Origin: Ovis canadensis
Lineage: Eukaryota > Chordata > Mammalia > Artiodactyla > Bovidae
Direction of reading: 5' to 3'
Assembly (NCBI RefSeq): GCF_042477335.2
Contig: NC_091246.1
Span: 251,848,501 to 251,912,500, forward strand
Length of the DNA: 64,000 nucleotides
Positions 33,611-47,457 of the stretch are shown here, piece by piece; within the stretch, counting starts at the first letter, position 1; the number at the start of each line of letters is the position of its first letter. The notes beneath the pieces are model-generated. The model made no database searches. It saw only the letters and a list, made by a program, of their open reading frames with translations, and was not told the DNA's origin. A program made the translations under genes and the position numbers.

Positions 33611-35477
33611 CCTGTCCCCCTGCATCTTGAGCTCTGAGGAAGACCCCCAGGACCACTGGACACAGCCCCGACCCAGCCTGGTGCCTTTAAAACACTCCTG
33701 GGAAGAGGAAGGGGCTTGGCCTCGCCCCTAGCTCCCACTTGCCTCTTGGACCTTCTGAATCTCCCCGGCTGTCTCCTCTGAGGGTGGATTGAGATCTTAG
33801 GAAAAACCAAGGCCAGGGAGCTGCCAGGGGGAGTGTGTGTTTTGGCATGGGTGGCAGGGTCTCAGGCGGGGTGGGGCAGGTTCTTCCTTCATGACCACTC
33901 ACCAGGCCCCTCCAGGCTCTCCCTGCCCCTGAAACACCATCCAAGCAGCTGCCAGAGTGGCCTCTGTAAAAGGCAATACGGATCTTTCTGTCAACGGGAT
34001 TCTGCTTGTTCAAACCCCAAGGCCCTAAGTCCTGCCTCCCACTCCATCTCACCCCTCCAGTCATCACAGGACACACGCGTACCTATGGCTGATTCATGCT
34101 GATGTGTGGCAGAAACCAACGCAATATCATGAAGCAATTATCCTCCAATTAAAAATAAATAATGAAAATAAAAGCCACAACCCCAAGGCCCTGCACCATC
34201 CAGGATGGGTCGGGGGGCGGCGGGCGGGGTGTCTGGGACCTGTTACTGCCTGGCACTGTGTCCCTCTCCCTTGGAGCTTTGGGGACCCTCGCAGACTTGG
34301 CTAATGCCTGTCTTGGACTCATTGCAGCTCTGGTGCCCAAAGCAGTACTCCAAACCCAGAAGGGGTTCAGGAAATACTTTTCAAGGCAAGAACTAGACCA
34401 AGCTCCCTGGGCTCCAGGCACCTGGTCTGCAGGCCATGGGACTTCTGGGCACTCTTTCCTCTCTGACTGCCAGGCCTTTGCTCAACTTGGACTTCTGCAG
34501 CGATGCTCCACTGGCCTGCTGTCTCCCAGGTAGCTAAGCCCACCCTAGGCTCCTCGGAGTCCAAGGGCCGCTTCCTACAGAAGTCTTCCCCGGCCGATTC
34601 CTCTCCAGTTCCAAGGGCTCACTCCTACCCTCAAGCTCCCGCAGCACTTTACAGGTCTTCACCTTGCCGAGCTCCCACTGTGTGGTGTGTGATTGTCTGG
34701 ACCACACTGAGCAGACTGGAGCTCCGGGAGGGTGGAGTCCACGTCACTCTCATCTCTGCTTCCTCTGCTCCCCCAGGTGAAAGGCGGGCAGTCAATGCTT
34801 TGGAATCAAAGGAGCCCCCAGAGGAGAGATGGAGGTGGGGGCAGGTGGTGTTCAGGCCCCACCCAGATCCCCTCTTGGCCCAGGTCCCCAACCCAGGGGT
34901 CGGCTGCCAAGTGCGCACTTCGGCCTCCTTCTCTTGAGGATGCCCCCAGGCTGCTGGGCGCTGCCATGCCCACCACCCACCCCTCCTCGCCCACCTCGAA
35001 CCAGTGAGTTGGGAGAATGATACCGTGGAGGGCATAACCGCCCTCCCCCCGCCTGATGCAGGAGCATCTGGGTCGTACATGGTGTGCCCCAGAGCTCCTC
35101 CTGGGTTCCGGCTAGATGTCTTGATCTGTGCCCTGGCCTACCCTGTTCTCCTCTTTCTCCTACAGGTTTCCCCCTAAGGGCACTTCCTCAATACATCATT
35201 CCCTTGCCCAAGAATTCTCGTCTCAGGCTTGACATCAGGGAGTCTGCCTTCATCGGATGAATGGCTAGATGGTGAATCTATTCTTACAAGAAGTCCCAAC
35301 CGGTCATTCATATATGATTAGCTACATGGCCGGGTCACCTGGAGCCACCCACGCCCGCTGGTCTGTGACACACATCTGTGAAACAGCTGACCGAGTGGTT
35401 TTCCTTCCGTGTGAAGCTCAGTGGCTCATGCCAGAGAACATAGTAGAGGCTAAGAACTATGGATGCCGGGTTCAGAT
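33611..35477 (+). other. 3' UTR of gene B and unique downstream DNA
   Basis: Counterpart of 4548-6414; nearly identical. No separate gene recognised. Confidence 0.55.
34071..34173 (+). mobile_element. L1 3' end fragment (unit 2)
   Basis: Counterpart of 5008-5110, with AATAAA at 34154 and 34167, about 545 bp after the gene B stop. Confidence 0.75.
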
Positions 35478-35585
35478 TCCAAGGACTTTATTGGCAGTCC
35501 AGTGGCTAGAATTCTGCACCTTCACTGCCAAGGGCCCAGGTTCGATCCGTGTTTGGGGAACTAAGATCCCAAAAGCTGTGCAATT
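35478..35585 (+). mobile_element. CHR-type SINE fragment (unit 2)
   Basis: Counterpart of 6415-6522. Confidence 0.75.
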
Positions 35586-35586
35586 C

Positions 35587-38077
35587 AGTCTAGTCACCCA
35601 GTAGTGTCCAGCTCTTTGCAACCCCATGGACTGGGGCACACAGGCCTCCCTGTCCATCACCAACTCCAAGAGCTTACTCAAACCCATGTCCATCGAGTCG
35701 GTGATGCCATCCAACCATCTCATCCTCTGTCGTCCCCTTGTCCTCCCATCTTCAATCTTTCCCAGCATCAGGGTCTTTTCCAATGAGTCAGTTCTTCACA
35801 TCAGGTGGCAAAGTATTGGAGTTTCAACTTCAGCATCAGTCCTTCTAATGAATATTCCAGACTTATTTTCTTTAGGATGGACTGGTAGAACTTCCTTGCA
35901 GTCCAAGGGACTCTCAAGAGTCTTCTCTAACACCACTTCAAAAGCATCAGTTCTTCGGCCCTCAGCTTGCTGTATAGTTCAACTCTCTCATCCGTACATG
36001 ACTACTGGAAAAACCATACCATTGACCAGCTAGTCAAAAGACATAGCTTTGCAAACCATACTTTGTTGGCAAAGTAACATCTCTGCTTTTGAATATACCC
36101 TCTAGGTTGGTCATAACTTTTCTTCCAAGGAGGAAGCGTCTCTTAATTTCATGGCTGTAGTCACCATCTGCAGTGATTTTTGCCAAAAAAGTAGTCTGTC
36201 AGGGTTTTCATTGTTTCCCCCTTCTATTTGCCATGAAGTCATGGGACCAGATGCTATGATCTTAGTTTTCTGAATGTTGAGCTTTAAGCCAGCTTTTTCA
36301 CTCCCTTCTTTGACTTTGATCATGAGAATCTTTAGTTCTTTGCTTTCTGCCATAAGGGTGGTGTCATCTGCGTATCTAAGGTTGTTGATATTTCTCCCAG
36401 CAATCTTGATTCCAGCTTGTGCTTCATCCAGCCCAGCATTTCTCGTGATGTACTCTGCATAGACGTTAAAATAGCAGGGCAACAATAAACAGCCTTGACT
36501 TACTCCTTTCCTGATATGGAACTAGTCTGTTGTTCCATGTCCAGTTCTAACTGTTGCTCCTTGACCTGCATACAGATTTCTCAGGAGTCAGGTAAGGCGG
36601 TCTGGTATTCCCATCTCTTGAAGAATTTCCACAGTTTGTTGTGATCCACAGAGTCAAAGACTTTGGCATAGTCGATAAAGCAGAAATAGACGTTTTTTTT
36701 TTCTGGAACTCTCTTGCTTTTTCAATGATCCACTGAATGTTGGCAATTTGATCTCTGGTTCCTCTGCCTTTTCTGAATCCAGCTTGAACATCTGGAAGTT
36801 CACAGTTCACATATTGCTGAAGCCTGGCTTGCAGAATTTTGAGCATTACTTTGCTAGTGTGTGAAATGAGTGCAATTGTGTGATAGTTTGAGCATTCTTT
36901 GACATTGCCTTTCTATGGGGTTGTAATGAAAACAGACCTTTCCATTCCTGTGGACACTGCCGAGGTTTCCAAATTTGCTGGCATACTGAGTGCAGCACTT
37001 TCATCTTTGAGGATTTGAAATACGTCACCTGGCATTCCATCACCTCCACTAGCTTTGTTCATAGTGATGTTTCCTAAGGCCCACTTGACTTCACATTCCA
37101 GGATGTCTAGCTCTAGGTGAGTGATCACACCATAGTGATTATCTGGGTCATGAAGATCTTTTCTGTGTAGTTCTTCTGTGTATTGTTGCCACCTCCTCTT
37201 AATATCTTCTGCTTCTGTTCAGTTAAGTTCAGTTCAGTTGCTCAGTCATGTCTGACTCTTTGCGACCCCATGAATTGCAGCACGCCAGGTATCCCTATCC
37301 ATCACCAACTCCCGGAGTTCACCCAAACTCATGTCCATCGAGTCGGTGATGCCATCCAGCCATCTCATCCTCTGTCATCCCCTTCTCCTCCTTCCCCCAA
37401 TCCCTCCAAGCATCAGAGTCTTTTCCAATGACTCAACTCTTTGCATGAGGTGCCCAAAGTATTGGAGTTTCAGCTTTAGCATCAGTCCTTCCAAAGGACA
37501 CCCAGGACTGATCTCCTTTAGAATGGACTGGTTGGATCTCCTTGCAGTCCAAGGGACTCTCAAGAGTCTTCTCCAACACCATAGTGCAAAAGCATTAATT
37601 CTTCGGCACTCAGCTTTCTTCACTTTAGGTCTATACAATTTCTGTCCTTTATGTGCCCATCTTTACGTGAAAAGCTCCCTTGGTATCTTTAATTTTCTTG
37701 AGGAGATCTCTAGTCTTTCCCATTCTGTTCTTTTCCTCTATTTCTTTGCCTTGATCACTGAGGAAGGCTTTCTTATCTCTCCTTGCTATTCTTTGGAACT
37801 CTGCATTCACATGGGTATATCTTTCCTTTTCTCCTTTGCTTTCTGCTTCTCTTCTTTTCACAGCTAATTGTAAGGCCTCCCCAGGCAATCATTTTGCTGT
37901 TTTTTGCATTTCTTTTCCATGGGGATGGTCTTGATCCCTGTCTCTTGTACAATGTACTAACCTCCGTCCATAGTCCCTCAGGCACTCTGTCTATCAGATT
38001 TAGTCCCTTAAATCTATTTCTCAGTTCCACTGTATCATCATAAGGGATTTGATTGAGGTCATACCTGAATGGTCTAG
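35587..38077 (-). mobile_element. BovB 3' portion of the 5'-inverted copy (unit 2)
   Basis: Counterpart of 6524-9014, including the nested BovB fragment at 37220-37624. Confidence 0.88.
37220..37624 (-). mobile_element. Nested BovB 3' fragment (unit 2)
   Basis: Counterpart of 8157-8561. Confidence 0.82.
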
Positions 38078-38081
38078 AGTG

Positions 38082-39358
38082 ACAGGAGCTATTCCACGCT
38101 CAAGTTCAGGAGGGGTGGCCACGAGGAGATACCCTTCGTCCAAGGTAAGGAGCAGCCGCTGTGTTTTGCTGGAGCAGCTGTGAAGAGATAACCCAAGTCC
38201 AAGGTAAGAGAAACCCAAGTGAGATGGTAGGTGTTACGACAGGGCATCAGAGGGCAGACACACTGAAACCATATCACAGAAAACTAGCTCTCTGATCACA
38301 CGGACCACAGCTTTGTCTAACTCAATGAAACTAAGCCATGCCGTGTGGGGCCACCCAAGACGGATGGGTCATGGTGGAGAGGTCTGACAGAATGTGGTCC
38401 ACTGGAGAAGGAAGTGGCAAACCACTTCAGTATTCTTGCCTTGAGAACCCCATGAACAGCATTAAAAGGCATAAAGATAGGACACTGAAAGAGGAACTCC
38501 CCAGGTCAGTAGGTGCCCAATATGCTACTGGAGATCAGTGGAGAAATAACTCCAGAAAGAATGAAGGGATGAGGCAAAGCAAAAACACACCCATTTGTGG
38601 ATGGGGCTGGTGATAAAAGCAAGGTCTGATGCTGTAAAGAGCAATATTGCATAGGAACCTGGAATGTTAGGTCCATGAATCAAGGCAAATTGGAAGTGGT
38701 CAAACAGGAGATGGCAAGAGTGAATGTTGACATTCTAGGAATCAGCAAACTAAAATGGACTGGAATGGGTGAATTTAACTCAGATGACCATTATATCTAC
38801 TACTGTGGGCAGGAATCCCTCAGAAGAAATGGAGTAGCCATCATGGTCAACAAGAGTCCGAAATGCAGTACTTGGAAGCAACCTCAGAAATGACAGAATG
38901 ATCTCTGTTCATTTCCAAGGCAAACCATTCAATATCACAGTAATCCAAGCCTGTGCCCCAACCAGTAACTCTGAAGAAGCTGAAGGTGAACGGTTCTATG
39001 AAGACCTACAAGACCTGTTAGAACTAACACCTAAAAAAGATGTCCTTTTCATTATAGGGGACTGGAATACAAAGTAGGAAGTGAAGAAACACCTGGGGTA
39101 ACAGGCAAATTTGGGCTTGGAGTACGGAATGAAGCAGGGCAAAGGCTAATAGAGTTTTGCCAAAAGAACGCACTGTTCATAGGAAACACCCTCTTCCAAC
39201 AGCACAAGAGAAGACTCTACACATGGACATCACCAGATGGTCAACACTGAAATCAGATTGATTATATTTTTTGCAGCCAGAGATGGAGAAACTCTATACA
39301 GTCAGCAAAAGCAAGACCGGGAGCTGACTGCGGCTCAGATCATGAACTCCTTATTGCC
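38082..39358 (+). mobile_element. Inverted BovB 5' portion (unit 2)
   Basis: Counterpart of 9019-10295; the same inversion junction lies at 38078-38081. Confidence 0.85.
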
Positions 39359-39581
39359 CTTGGAGGGTAGACAGACTGAAAACCACAACCACAGAAAACT
39401 AATCAAACTGATCCCATGGACTAGAACCGTGTCTAACTCAATGAAACTATGAGCCATGCCATGTCGGGCCACCCAAGATGGACCGGTCATGATGGAGAGT
39501 TCTGACAAATTGTGCTCCACTGGAGAAGGGAATGGCAAACCACTTCAGCATTCTTGCTTTGACAACCCCATGAAGTGTATA
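39359..39581 (+). mobile_element. Second BovB 5' fragment (unit 2)
   Basis: Counterpart of 10296-10520, with a 2-bp deletion near 39572 ('catgaagtgtataatg' against 'catgaacagtgtataatg'). Confidence 0.7.
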
Positions 39582-40030
39582 ATGACTATTTAGCCAAATA
39601 ATTCCTAATTGTAAGCCGTTGACTCTGGAGGAGGGAGGCATCAAAGGACATTATTCCCATTTTATGGAGGTGGAAACTGAAACAGCAAGATGGGAAGCCA
39701 TGTGGCTCAGGGAGTCAGGGAAGGTCTGGCTACAGGCAGCAGCCTGGGGCCCAGGACAGCCCCTCAGAACAGTCTCTCATACTGGTTGGGCAAGTGTGGG
39801 CATTGTGGGGAGAGGATGGGGGCCCAGCAGAAGAAAGAAGGTCATGACTAGAGGCCGCTCACCTCCTCCAGGGAGCCTGCCTGTGCATCCGTTATTACGT
39901 CTGGGCTCTCCTAATACCTGTGTCAGTTTGCTCAGGCTGCCACAGGGTGGGTGGCTGAAACAAGAGAATTTCGTTTCCTCACAGTTCTAGAAGCTGGAGG
40001 TCAGAGATCAAGCTAGTGTAAGTAACCAGC

Positions 40031-40410
40031 TGTGGGGTCCGGCTGCTCGCTGCTCCAAAAAAGCCAATAAAGAGGCAAGGTTGGTGGAAAGGAAAGTTTA
40101 TTTTGGATGCTAGCAACTAGGAGGGGTTGCAGGGAGGGCAGATGCCTATCTAAAATCATACCCTGCCCCCCTGACAATTAGCTTTTACAGACAGAGGAGG
40201 GGGCTCCATTAGAGAAACAGCACAGTCGGCCCTGACGGTCATTTTGAAATTGGCCGTCGGTGGTCTGACCATCATCTTGATTGTTTCAAGTATAGTTGGT
40301 CTTCAGGTCTAGGGTCCGTTTGTTCCCACTTCCCTGAGGCCAGTTCTTGGAACTGGGGCAGCTTATGTCCTGGCTACGGTCTGCTCATCAGGCAGTTAAC
40401 TTATCCGCCA
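40031..40410 (-). mobile_element. Solo gamma-type LTR (unit 2)
   Basis: Counterpart of 10970-11349. The flanking ancient repeat halves are at 39921-40030 and 40899-41059. Confidence 0.6.
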
Positions 40411-40422
40411 GGTAGAAGGAAA

Positions 40423-40541
40423 TTGCATGGAGAAGGCGATGGCAACCAGTGTTCTTGCCTGGAGAATCCCATGGACCGAGGAGCCTGGCAGCCTACAGCC
40501 CATGGGGTCACAAGAGTCGGGCATGGCTTAGTGAGTAAAGC
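40423..40541 (+). mobile_element. Bov-tA SINE fragment (unit 2)
   Basis: Counterpart of 11362-11480. Confidence 0.8.
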
Positions 40542-41260
40542 CCCAGCTTCTAACCAGTGCCTGGTCGGGGTTTCAGTATCTGGAAGGCAGCTCACAGGAT
40601 GCAGCTCAGGACATTATCTGCAGTCCTGGAGGAGCCACTAAAGGGCCTTGGCTGTGCTTAATGGCTCCACGATCATTCTTTGGTCTTCCTTGACAGTTTC
40701 CCTTGGTTTCTCCACGTTCTCACTTCTCTGATTCAATTTATTCATTGGCTAAGGTTTACCCACAGACAAAAGTCAGGCAGAGGACATGGGGGACAAAGAG
40801 CAGAGGGTCCTGGTCCATTTCAGGCGGGGTCGGGGCCTTCTGATGCCTTTGTCGTTGGCTTGCAGATGACAATCTCCTACCTGCCTGTGTCCCAGTCTCC
40901 TCTTCTTAAAGGACACAAGTCATGTTAGAATAGGACCTGCCCTAATGATCTCATTTTAACTTAACTACCCCTTTAAAGACCGTATCTCCAAACATGGTAC
41001 TGGGGTATATACATTTGTGGGAGTGGGGGGACACAGTTCAACCCATAACACCACCCACTGTCCAGATGGCCCATGTCGAAGGCCCACTGGAAAAGAATCA
41101 GGCTTGAGAGAGAGGAGACCGGGTCTAGTCAGTGCTCTGCCTGGAAGGTGACTTGGCCCTATGGAGCTCCACAAACCCCTTCTGCAAATGGAACAAATAA
41201 TACCCATCGTACAAATGGTGATATCAAAGACCTCGTGTAAATGGTATGTGTAGTACTGGT

Positions 41261-41471
41261 ACTATTCTGGTATTTCAGCGGGAAAGAATTTGTCTGCCAA
41301 TGCAGGGGATGTGGGTTGGGTTCAATCCCCAGGTTGGGAAGATCCGCTGGAGAAGGAAATGGCAACCCACTCCAGTATTCTTGCCTGGGAAATGCTATGG
41401 ACAGAAGAGCCTGGCGGGCCACAGTCTGTGAGGTCACAGAGAGTCAGACATGACCTAGCAACTGGACAACA
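41261..41471 (+). mobile_element. Bov-tA SINE (unit 2)
   Basis: Counterpart of 12200-12410. 41472-42588 after it is unique DNA as in unit 1. Confidence 0.85.
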
Positions 41472-42588
41472 ATGGCGTAAACTAGACATACTGCATGGAG
41501 CAGTGAACTCCAGTTAAGACTCTGGGGTAACCTGAATGGGAAGGAAGCCCACAAGGGTAGGGATATACACAGGTGTGTGGCTCCTTCACTTTGCTGTGCA
41601 TTAGAAGCTCACACAACATTGTAAAGCAAATATACTGCAATAAATTACAATTAAAAGTGAAAAAGGCAAAGCCTTGATAATGGTGTATCTCTCGGGAGTA
41701 CCCTTCCACCCGGGCTCAAGAGGTTGTGGGCCCCTGGGAGAATCATACCAACAGCCAGAAATGCCTCTGGTCCCTTGTCTGGTCCACATAAGTCAGCTCC
41801 TTCCTAAATCCTCACAACATAAAGTCTTGCTGTTATGTCTGGGGGTCTCCAGAGCAGACTTGGGACTCCCAGGCCTCTCACAGTCTTCTGCGCTGCTCCC
41901 TTACCCCACCTCCGCTGCTGCGCCTGGAGGTCTCAGCACCCCGAAGCTGTGGGACTGCAGATGCCCAGTGGGGTCTCCCGCCTTTCCAGTGTCAGAGCCA
42001 CTCCGTGCTGTGCACAGAGGCAGGGCATGCCCCCAGCCCTGTCCTGCACCAAGTTGGCACCGTTTTGTCCCCTGTGCCCTGCAGGGTCCCTCTCAGTGAC
42101 CAGAGCCTGGACCTGGAGCTTCCTGGAGCCTGTGCCTGAGTGCTCTGTCCACAGTGCTCCAGGACAAAGCCGCGAGACAAATATCTTGGGGTCCACAGTC
42201 ATCCCTCCATTCTTGACTCCTCAGGCAGATCAGCCCACTTCCACACAAATCAGCTTGTGTAAATTAACGGAAGGATCCAGCCCACACCCACCAGACAGGC
42301 CACCGTGGGGTGACAGCTCAGGGTCCAACCAGCCAAAGGCATCTGGTCACCCCAGGGGCACTGTAGCCCCCTGGCAGCTGGGGACGTGTCTCACTGCTTC
42401 CTGTCTGCACCCCACACAGTGTACCGGGTCTGCCTCGGGGCTGGGGCATATAGTAGGTGCTTACAAAATGCCCGCTGAATCAATCACTTGCTGGGTTCCT
42501 CTGAGATTTCTTGGACATGTGGTCTTTGCCTCCCACAAGATAATACTAAAAACAGCAACATCAGCTACCATTACTGAACACTTACTGT

Positions 42589-43100
42589 GTTCAGTTCAGT
42601 TCATTTCAGGTGCTCAGTCATGTCTGACTTTTTGCGACCCCATGACCGCAGTGCGCCAGGCCTCCCTGTGCATCACCAATGCCCGGAGCTCACTCAAACT
42701 CATGTCCATTGAGTCAGTGATGCCATCCAGCCATCTCATCCTCTGTCGTCCCCTTCTCCTCCTGCCCTCAATCTTTCCCAGCATCAGAGTCTTTTCCAAT
42801 GAGTCAGCTCTTTGTATCAGGTGGCCAAGGTATTGGAGGTTCAACTTCAACATCAGTCCTTCCAGTGAACACCCAGGATTGATCTCCTTTAGGATGGACT
42901 TGTTGGATCTCCTTGCAGTCCAAGGGACTCTCAAGAATCTTCTCCAACACCACAGTTCAAAAGCATCAATTGTTCGGCGCTCAGCTTTCTTATAGTCCAA
43001 CTCTCACATCCATACATGACTACTAGAAAAACCATTGCTTTGACTAGACGGACCTCTGTTGACAAAGTAATGTCTCTGCTTTTTAATATGCTGTCTAGGT
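42589..43100 (-). mobile_element. 5'-truncated BovB fragment (unit 2)
   Basis: Counterpart of 13528-14039. Confidence 0.88.
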
Positions 43101-43371
43101 ACAAGCCCCATATCTCAGAAATCTCACAAGAACTCCAGTAGCTGGGTGGTCTCATGTTCCTTCACCCCATTTAACAGATGAGAAAACACAAATGGGGGTC
43201 AGGATCCACATCTGGGCTATTTAACCCCCAAGCCTCCTTCTGAACACCCAGGCTCTGTTGCTTCCCAGGGTAATGTGACCTTGAGGGAGGTCACAGGGAC
43301 TCAGGCCAAGTCTGAAAACAAGAAGAACCTTCAAGCAATGGCAATGTTGAAGTTGCTGGGAAGGCGGTTTC

Positions 43372-43685
43372 TGAGTGATTCTGAAATCACATTCTGTGGC
43401 CACTTGTCTGAGAGGCCAAAGTGGAAATTCCCTGGTCTATGACCAACTCTGTCATTTAGAAGCAAGAGCCTCTGGGCCTGAGGTGTAAGTGGAGCTCAGA
43501 ATTTTAAACTCCTTTCTCCTGGGGAGTTTTGAGTGATTCTGAAATCACATTCTGTGGCCACTTGTCTGAGAGGACAAAATGGAAATTCCCTGGTCTATGA
43601 CCAACTCTATCATTTAGAAGCAAGAGCCTCTGGGCCTGAGGTATAAGGGGAGCTCAGAACTTTAAACTCTTCTCCTGGGGAGAGG
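43372..43685. repeat. 158-bp tandem duplication (unit 2)
   Basis: Counterpart of 14311-14624. Confidence 0.9.
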
Positions 43686-43953
43686 GGTCACCAGGTGCCA
43701 TGCATGTACTATCAACTTTGTGCCAACCATTCTACTCGTAATCATGACAACAAGCCTCAAAGACTGCATGTCGGTCCCAGTTTCAGATGGGAAACTTAAG
43801 GTTCAGAGAGACGAAGTAATGTAATTAATGCCATAAGCAAGCTAGAATTTGAAGCCGGATTTGCCTGATGTCAGAGTAGAAGTTTGTTTTCGCTACACAG
43901 CTTCAGTTGTTGTTCATAATTTAGTAGGATATCTTACCATCTACAAACACATT

Positions 43954-44151
43954 GGATGACGCAGGGGACACAGGGATCGTGGGCTCTATCCTTGGTTCAG
44001 GGTTGGATCCCCTGTTGAAGGACATGGCAACCCACTCTAGTAGTTTTGTCTAGAAAATCCCATGAACAGAGGAGTCTGGCAGGCTACAGTCCATGGAGTC
44101 GCAAAGACTCAGACATGACTCAAGTGACCTAGTACACACACACACACACAC
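43954..44151 (+). mobile_element. SINE with (AC)n tail (unit 2)
   Basis: Counterpart of 14893-15090; the (AC)n run has the same length. Confidence 0.8.
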
Positions 44152-44307
44152 AGAAGGACACTGGACCATTTAGAAGGATATTGGATGACCTAGAAGGATA
44201 CTGGGTACCCTATAAAGACATCTGATCAGCTAGAAGGATATTGGATTATCTAGAAGGATGATCTGATCATCCAGAAGGATATCTGATCATCTAGAAGGAT
44301 ATCTCAG
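44152..44307. repeat. 20-bp minisatellite (unit 2)
   Basis: Counterpart of 15091-15246 with the same number of units and the same variants. Confidence 0.85.
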
Positions 44308-44905
44308 GTGCTTCCTACCAAAATCTGAGTCCACTTGCTTTCACTCTCACGATCTTCATTATCATTGTTATTACTCAATTCATGGATTTATAAAAGATAC
44401 ACCAGAATATACAAATCAAAACTGAACAGCTGGAAGAATTTTCAGAATATGAACACACCAATGTCACCAATACCAGAAGAGAAGGGCCATCAGTAGCATC
44501 CCTGAAGCCCTCTTAGTAACCCCTCCAGTCACCATGCCCTTCAATGGGTAGCCACTGTCCTGACTTCTAAAAGCACAGATTAGCTTGACTGTCTGGAAGT
44601 TCACATAAATCTCTCTTACAACCTGTGCTCTTTTGTGTTCAGCATAATGTTTGGGAGGTTTTTCCGTGTCCCTATGTCTAGCTGTGGTTTGTTGGTGTGG
44701 TATAATCACACAGTTTACCATTCTGCAGCAGACAGACATTTGAGTGGTTTCTGGTCATTTAACTCGCTTGCTTTACTTCTGCTTTGGTGCAGCTGCAGAA
44801 AAGTGGGCCAGTCTCCCACAAAGGGTCTTCAAATCTCTCCCTCCTCCTCGCTTGGCAGAGCGTATCAGAGATGAAGCACAGAAGACCCCAAGAAAGCCCA
44901 GCTTC

Positions 44906-45280
44906 TTTCTTTATGTTTTTAATTTATATTTTTAATGAAGGATAATTGCTTACAGAATTTAGTTGTTTTCCGCCAAATTTCAACAGGAATCAGCCATAGG
45001 TATATATGTTTTTTACCCTATTTTTCTCTTTATATTTTTTTATTTAATTTTTACATTGTATGGAGTGTAGTTGATTTATCACGTTGTGTTAGTTTCAGAG
45101 ATGCAGCAAAGAGATTCAGTTCTACATATGCGTATATCTGTTCTCTATCAGATTCTTTTCTCACACAGGTTATCAGACAATATTGAGTAGAATTCCCTGT
45201 GCTGTACAGTAAGTCCTTGTTGATTATTTTATTTACAGTAGTGTGTTTGTTAATCCTGAACTCCTAATTTATCCCTCCCC
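44906..45280 (-). mobile_element. L1 3' region (unit 2)
   Basis: Counterpart of 15845-16219; it continues after the LTR at 46531-46681. Confidence 0.75.
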
Positions 45281-46524
45281 TGCCGGGAGCCAGCATGAGG
45301 AATCCCACCCGTGACAAGGTCTTGTGGCAGAGATCTGATGGGCAAGGCAAGTCAAATCTCAGGGCTTCCCCCTGGTATTTCATGAGCATGTACCCCAAAA
45401 AACCCAAGTCTGCCAGCCTTTGTACTCTACTTTTCCACTCTTTTGACACACTCTGGAAAAAGTCAACTCAAGGCTTTAGTCTTCTGCATTTGAAAGGGTG
45501 TTTCAATCCAAAAACCCCTCTGATGGCTTTCCAGCCTGCCTGCAGAACTCGTGTACAGCTGTGCATATCATTGTTTGAGGCCTCCCCACCTCGGGAGGCA
45601 CAGGAAGCTTAAAACATCCTAGGAATGTAGGGGCTTCCAAGGAGTCAAAATCATTAGAATAGGACTGATTAAAGATTTCATTTGTTGAGCCAATACTTGC
45701 TGCCAAATTTTCACATCTTTTATTTGTAGATATAGTTGGTATATAAAAAAACAGGTAGTAGACCTGGTATTAGCAACATTAGATCTTTGAGTTAAGTACT
45801 TTCTTTGTTATAACCCACTGCACCTTTGTTCTACAGGAATGTAACTTTATTTAGTACTTTGAGGGTGATACAGAGTAAAGAAAAAACACTTCCAGGGAAA
45901 AGGAGTTTTCTGGTTGATAGACAATTATCCAGGAAGAGAGCCATAAAAATGTTAACAGGCCTCTTGGCCAGAAGATAATGTAAACCACCTGAGACCTTTT
46001 GTATACAGGAGGGTATACAAAAAGAAAGCCTGGTCTCAATGAGGGTCAGGACTGCTGCCCCTGCATAACTCTGCACATTCCATTATTTCTTTATGTACAA
46101 CTTGGGGTATATAAGCTGACTTTGAAAGATAAAGTTTTTGGAGTCTTGCACCAGTGCTGGGCTTTCCCCATGTCATTCTTTTCTCCCCTTTTTCGGCTGA
46201 ATTCCCATCTGGAGCAGGGAAGCTCACCACGTCTACTCACTTGCCCTGGCTGCTAAGATCCACGTGAAAGGGAGCCTAAGGCGGGGCACCCTTCGATACT
46301 CAAGTGGGCACCAGTGGCCTAACATAGATGGTGCAAACCTCTTGTCTCGAGGTTTTATTGGTTTTCCCCATAAACCAAGTTATTCAGCCTCTTTTTCTCC
46401 ACCTAAGTTTCCTACTATACTATTTCTTCCTAATCTAATCTTATATTTCTAAATACATAACTTTTCCTCGCCTATCCGTCTCCTCTTCAAGTCACCCTGG
46501 ATCCACCGGGGCTGGACCCCGGCA
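45281..46524 (+). mobile_element. Solo ERV2-type LTR (unit 2)
   Basis: Counterpart of 16220-17463 with the same CTCCCC duplications on both sides. Confidence 0.85.
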
Positions 46525-47457
46525 CTCCCCCATCTTTCCCCTTAGTCTGTGAGTCTGTTTTGATTTTGTAAATGAATTCGTTCGTATCATTTTTTTAAGA
46601 TTCCACATATAAGTGATGTCATATAGTATCGACTTTCTCTGCTTTTCTTCGATTAGTGTGAGCATCTCTTGGTAAGCCCAGCCTCTTTCAATTTCCTCTT
46701 CCCCTGCAGACCTTCCACATTAATAATAGTAATTCTGAGCTGCATCTAGCCACCTCTGGCAGGTTTCATCTCAGATGGAATCCAGGCAGTGAGGCCATTT
46801 CAGTAAATGAGACTTTTGGGAAGTGATGACAGAGGCGCCTGGCAGGTTACAGTCCATAGGGGTGCAAGGAGTTGGACACAACTGAAGTGACTTAGTGCAT
46901 GAGTCAAGCGAAGGACTCTAGTCACTGGCTGAAAGGGGGTGTCTCTTAGGAGATGGGGGTTCACCTTCTCTGCAGTGAGGTTGGGGGCAGCAGGCTCCAA
47001 GCTCGGCCAGCTCTTCTCATTTCCACCTCCATCTATGCTGGCTAAGAAAGTAGCCCCTGGGTACAATGACTCATCTGTATCATGGGGATTTGGGCAGTGC
47101 CTCTTTGCACTTACTCTGTGTGAACCACTTAGAACAGTGCCCAGCATGTAGCAGGGGCAGCTCTGGCTGACCTGTATTCTGACCCAAATTCTGCCATGCA
47201 CCTGCTGCTGTGTGACTCTGGGCAGGTTCCTAACCTTGCTAGGCCCCAGTCGATGGTAACTATTCTCCATAGAATTTGCACTTCAGGGTCTAAGCCCTCT
47301 CCAGCTTCCTCCCATCCTCCACCTGGAGATCTCGATGGATCATGGACAAATAGTATCACCAAGTGTATCCCCACTGTTTCCAAGGAAGTGAAAACTCAGA
47401 TTTGCTGGAAAGGATCAGGAAATGATCAGTTCTATCTATTATATGCTGCTGATGGAG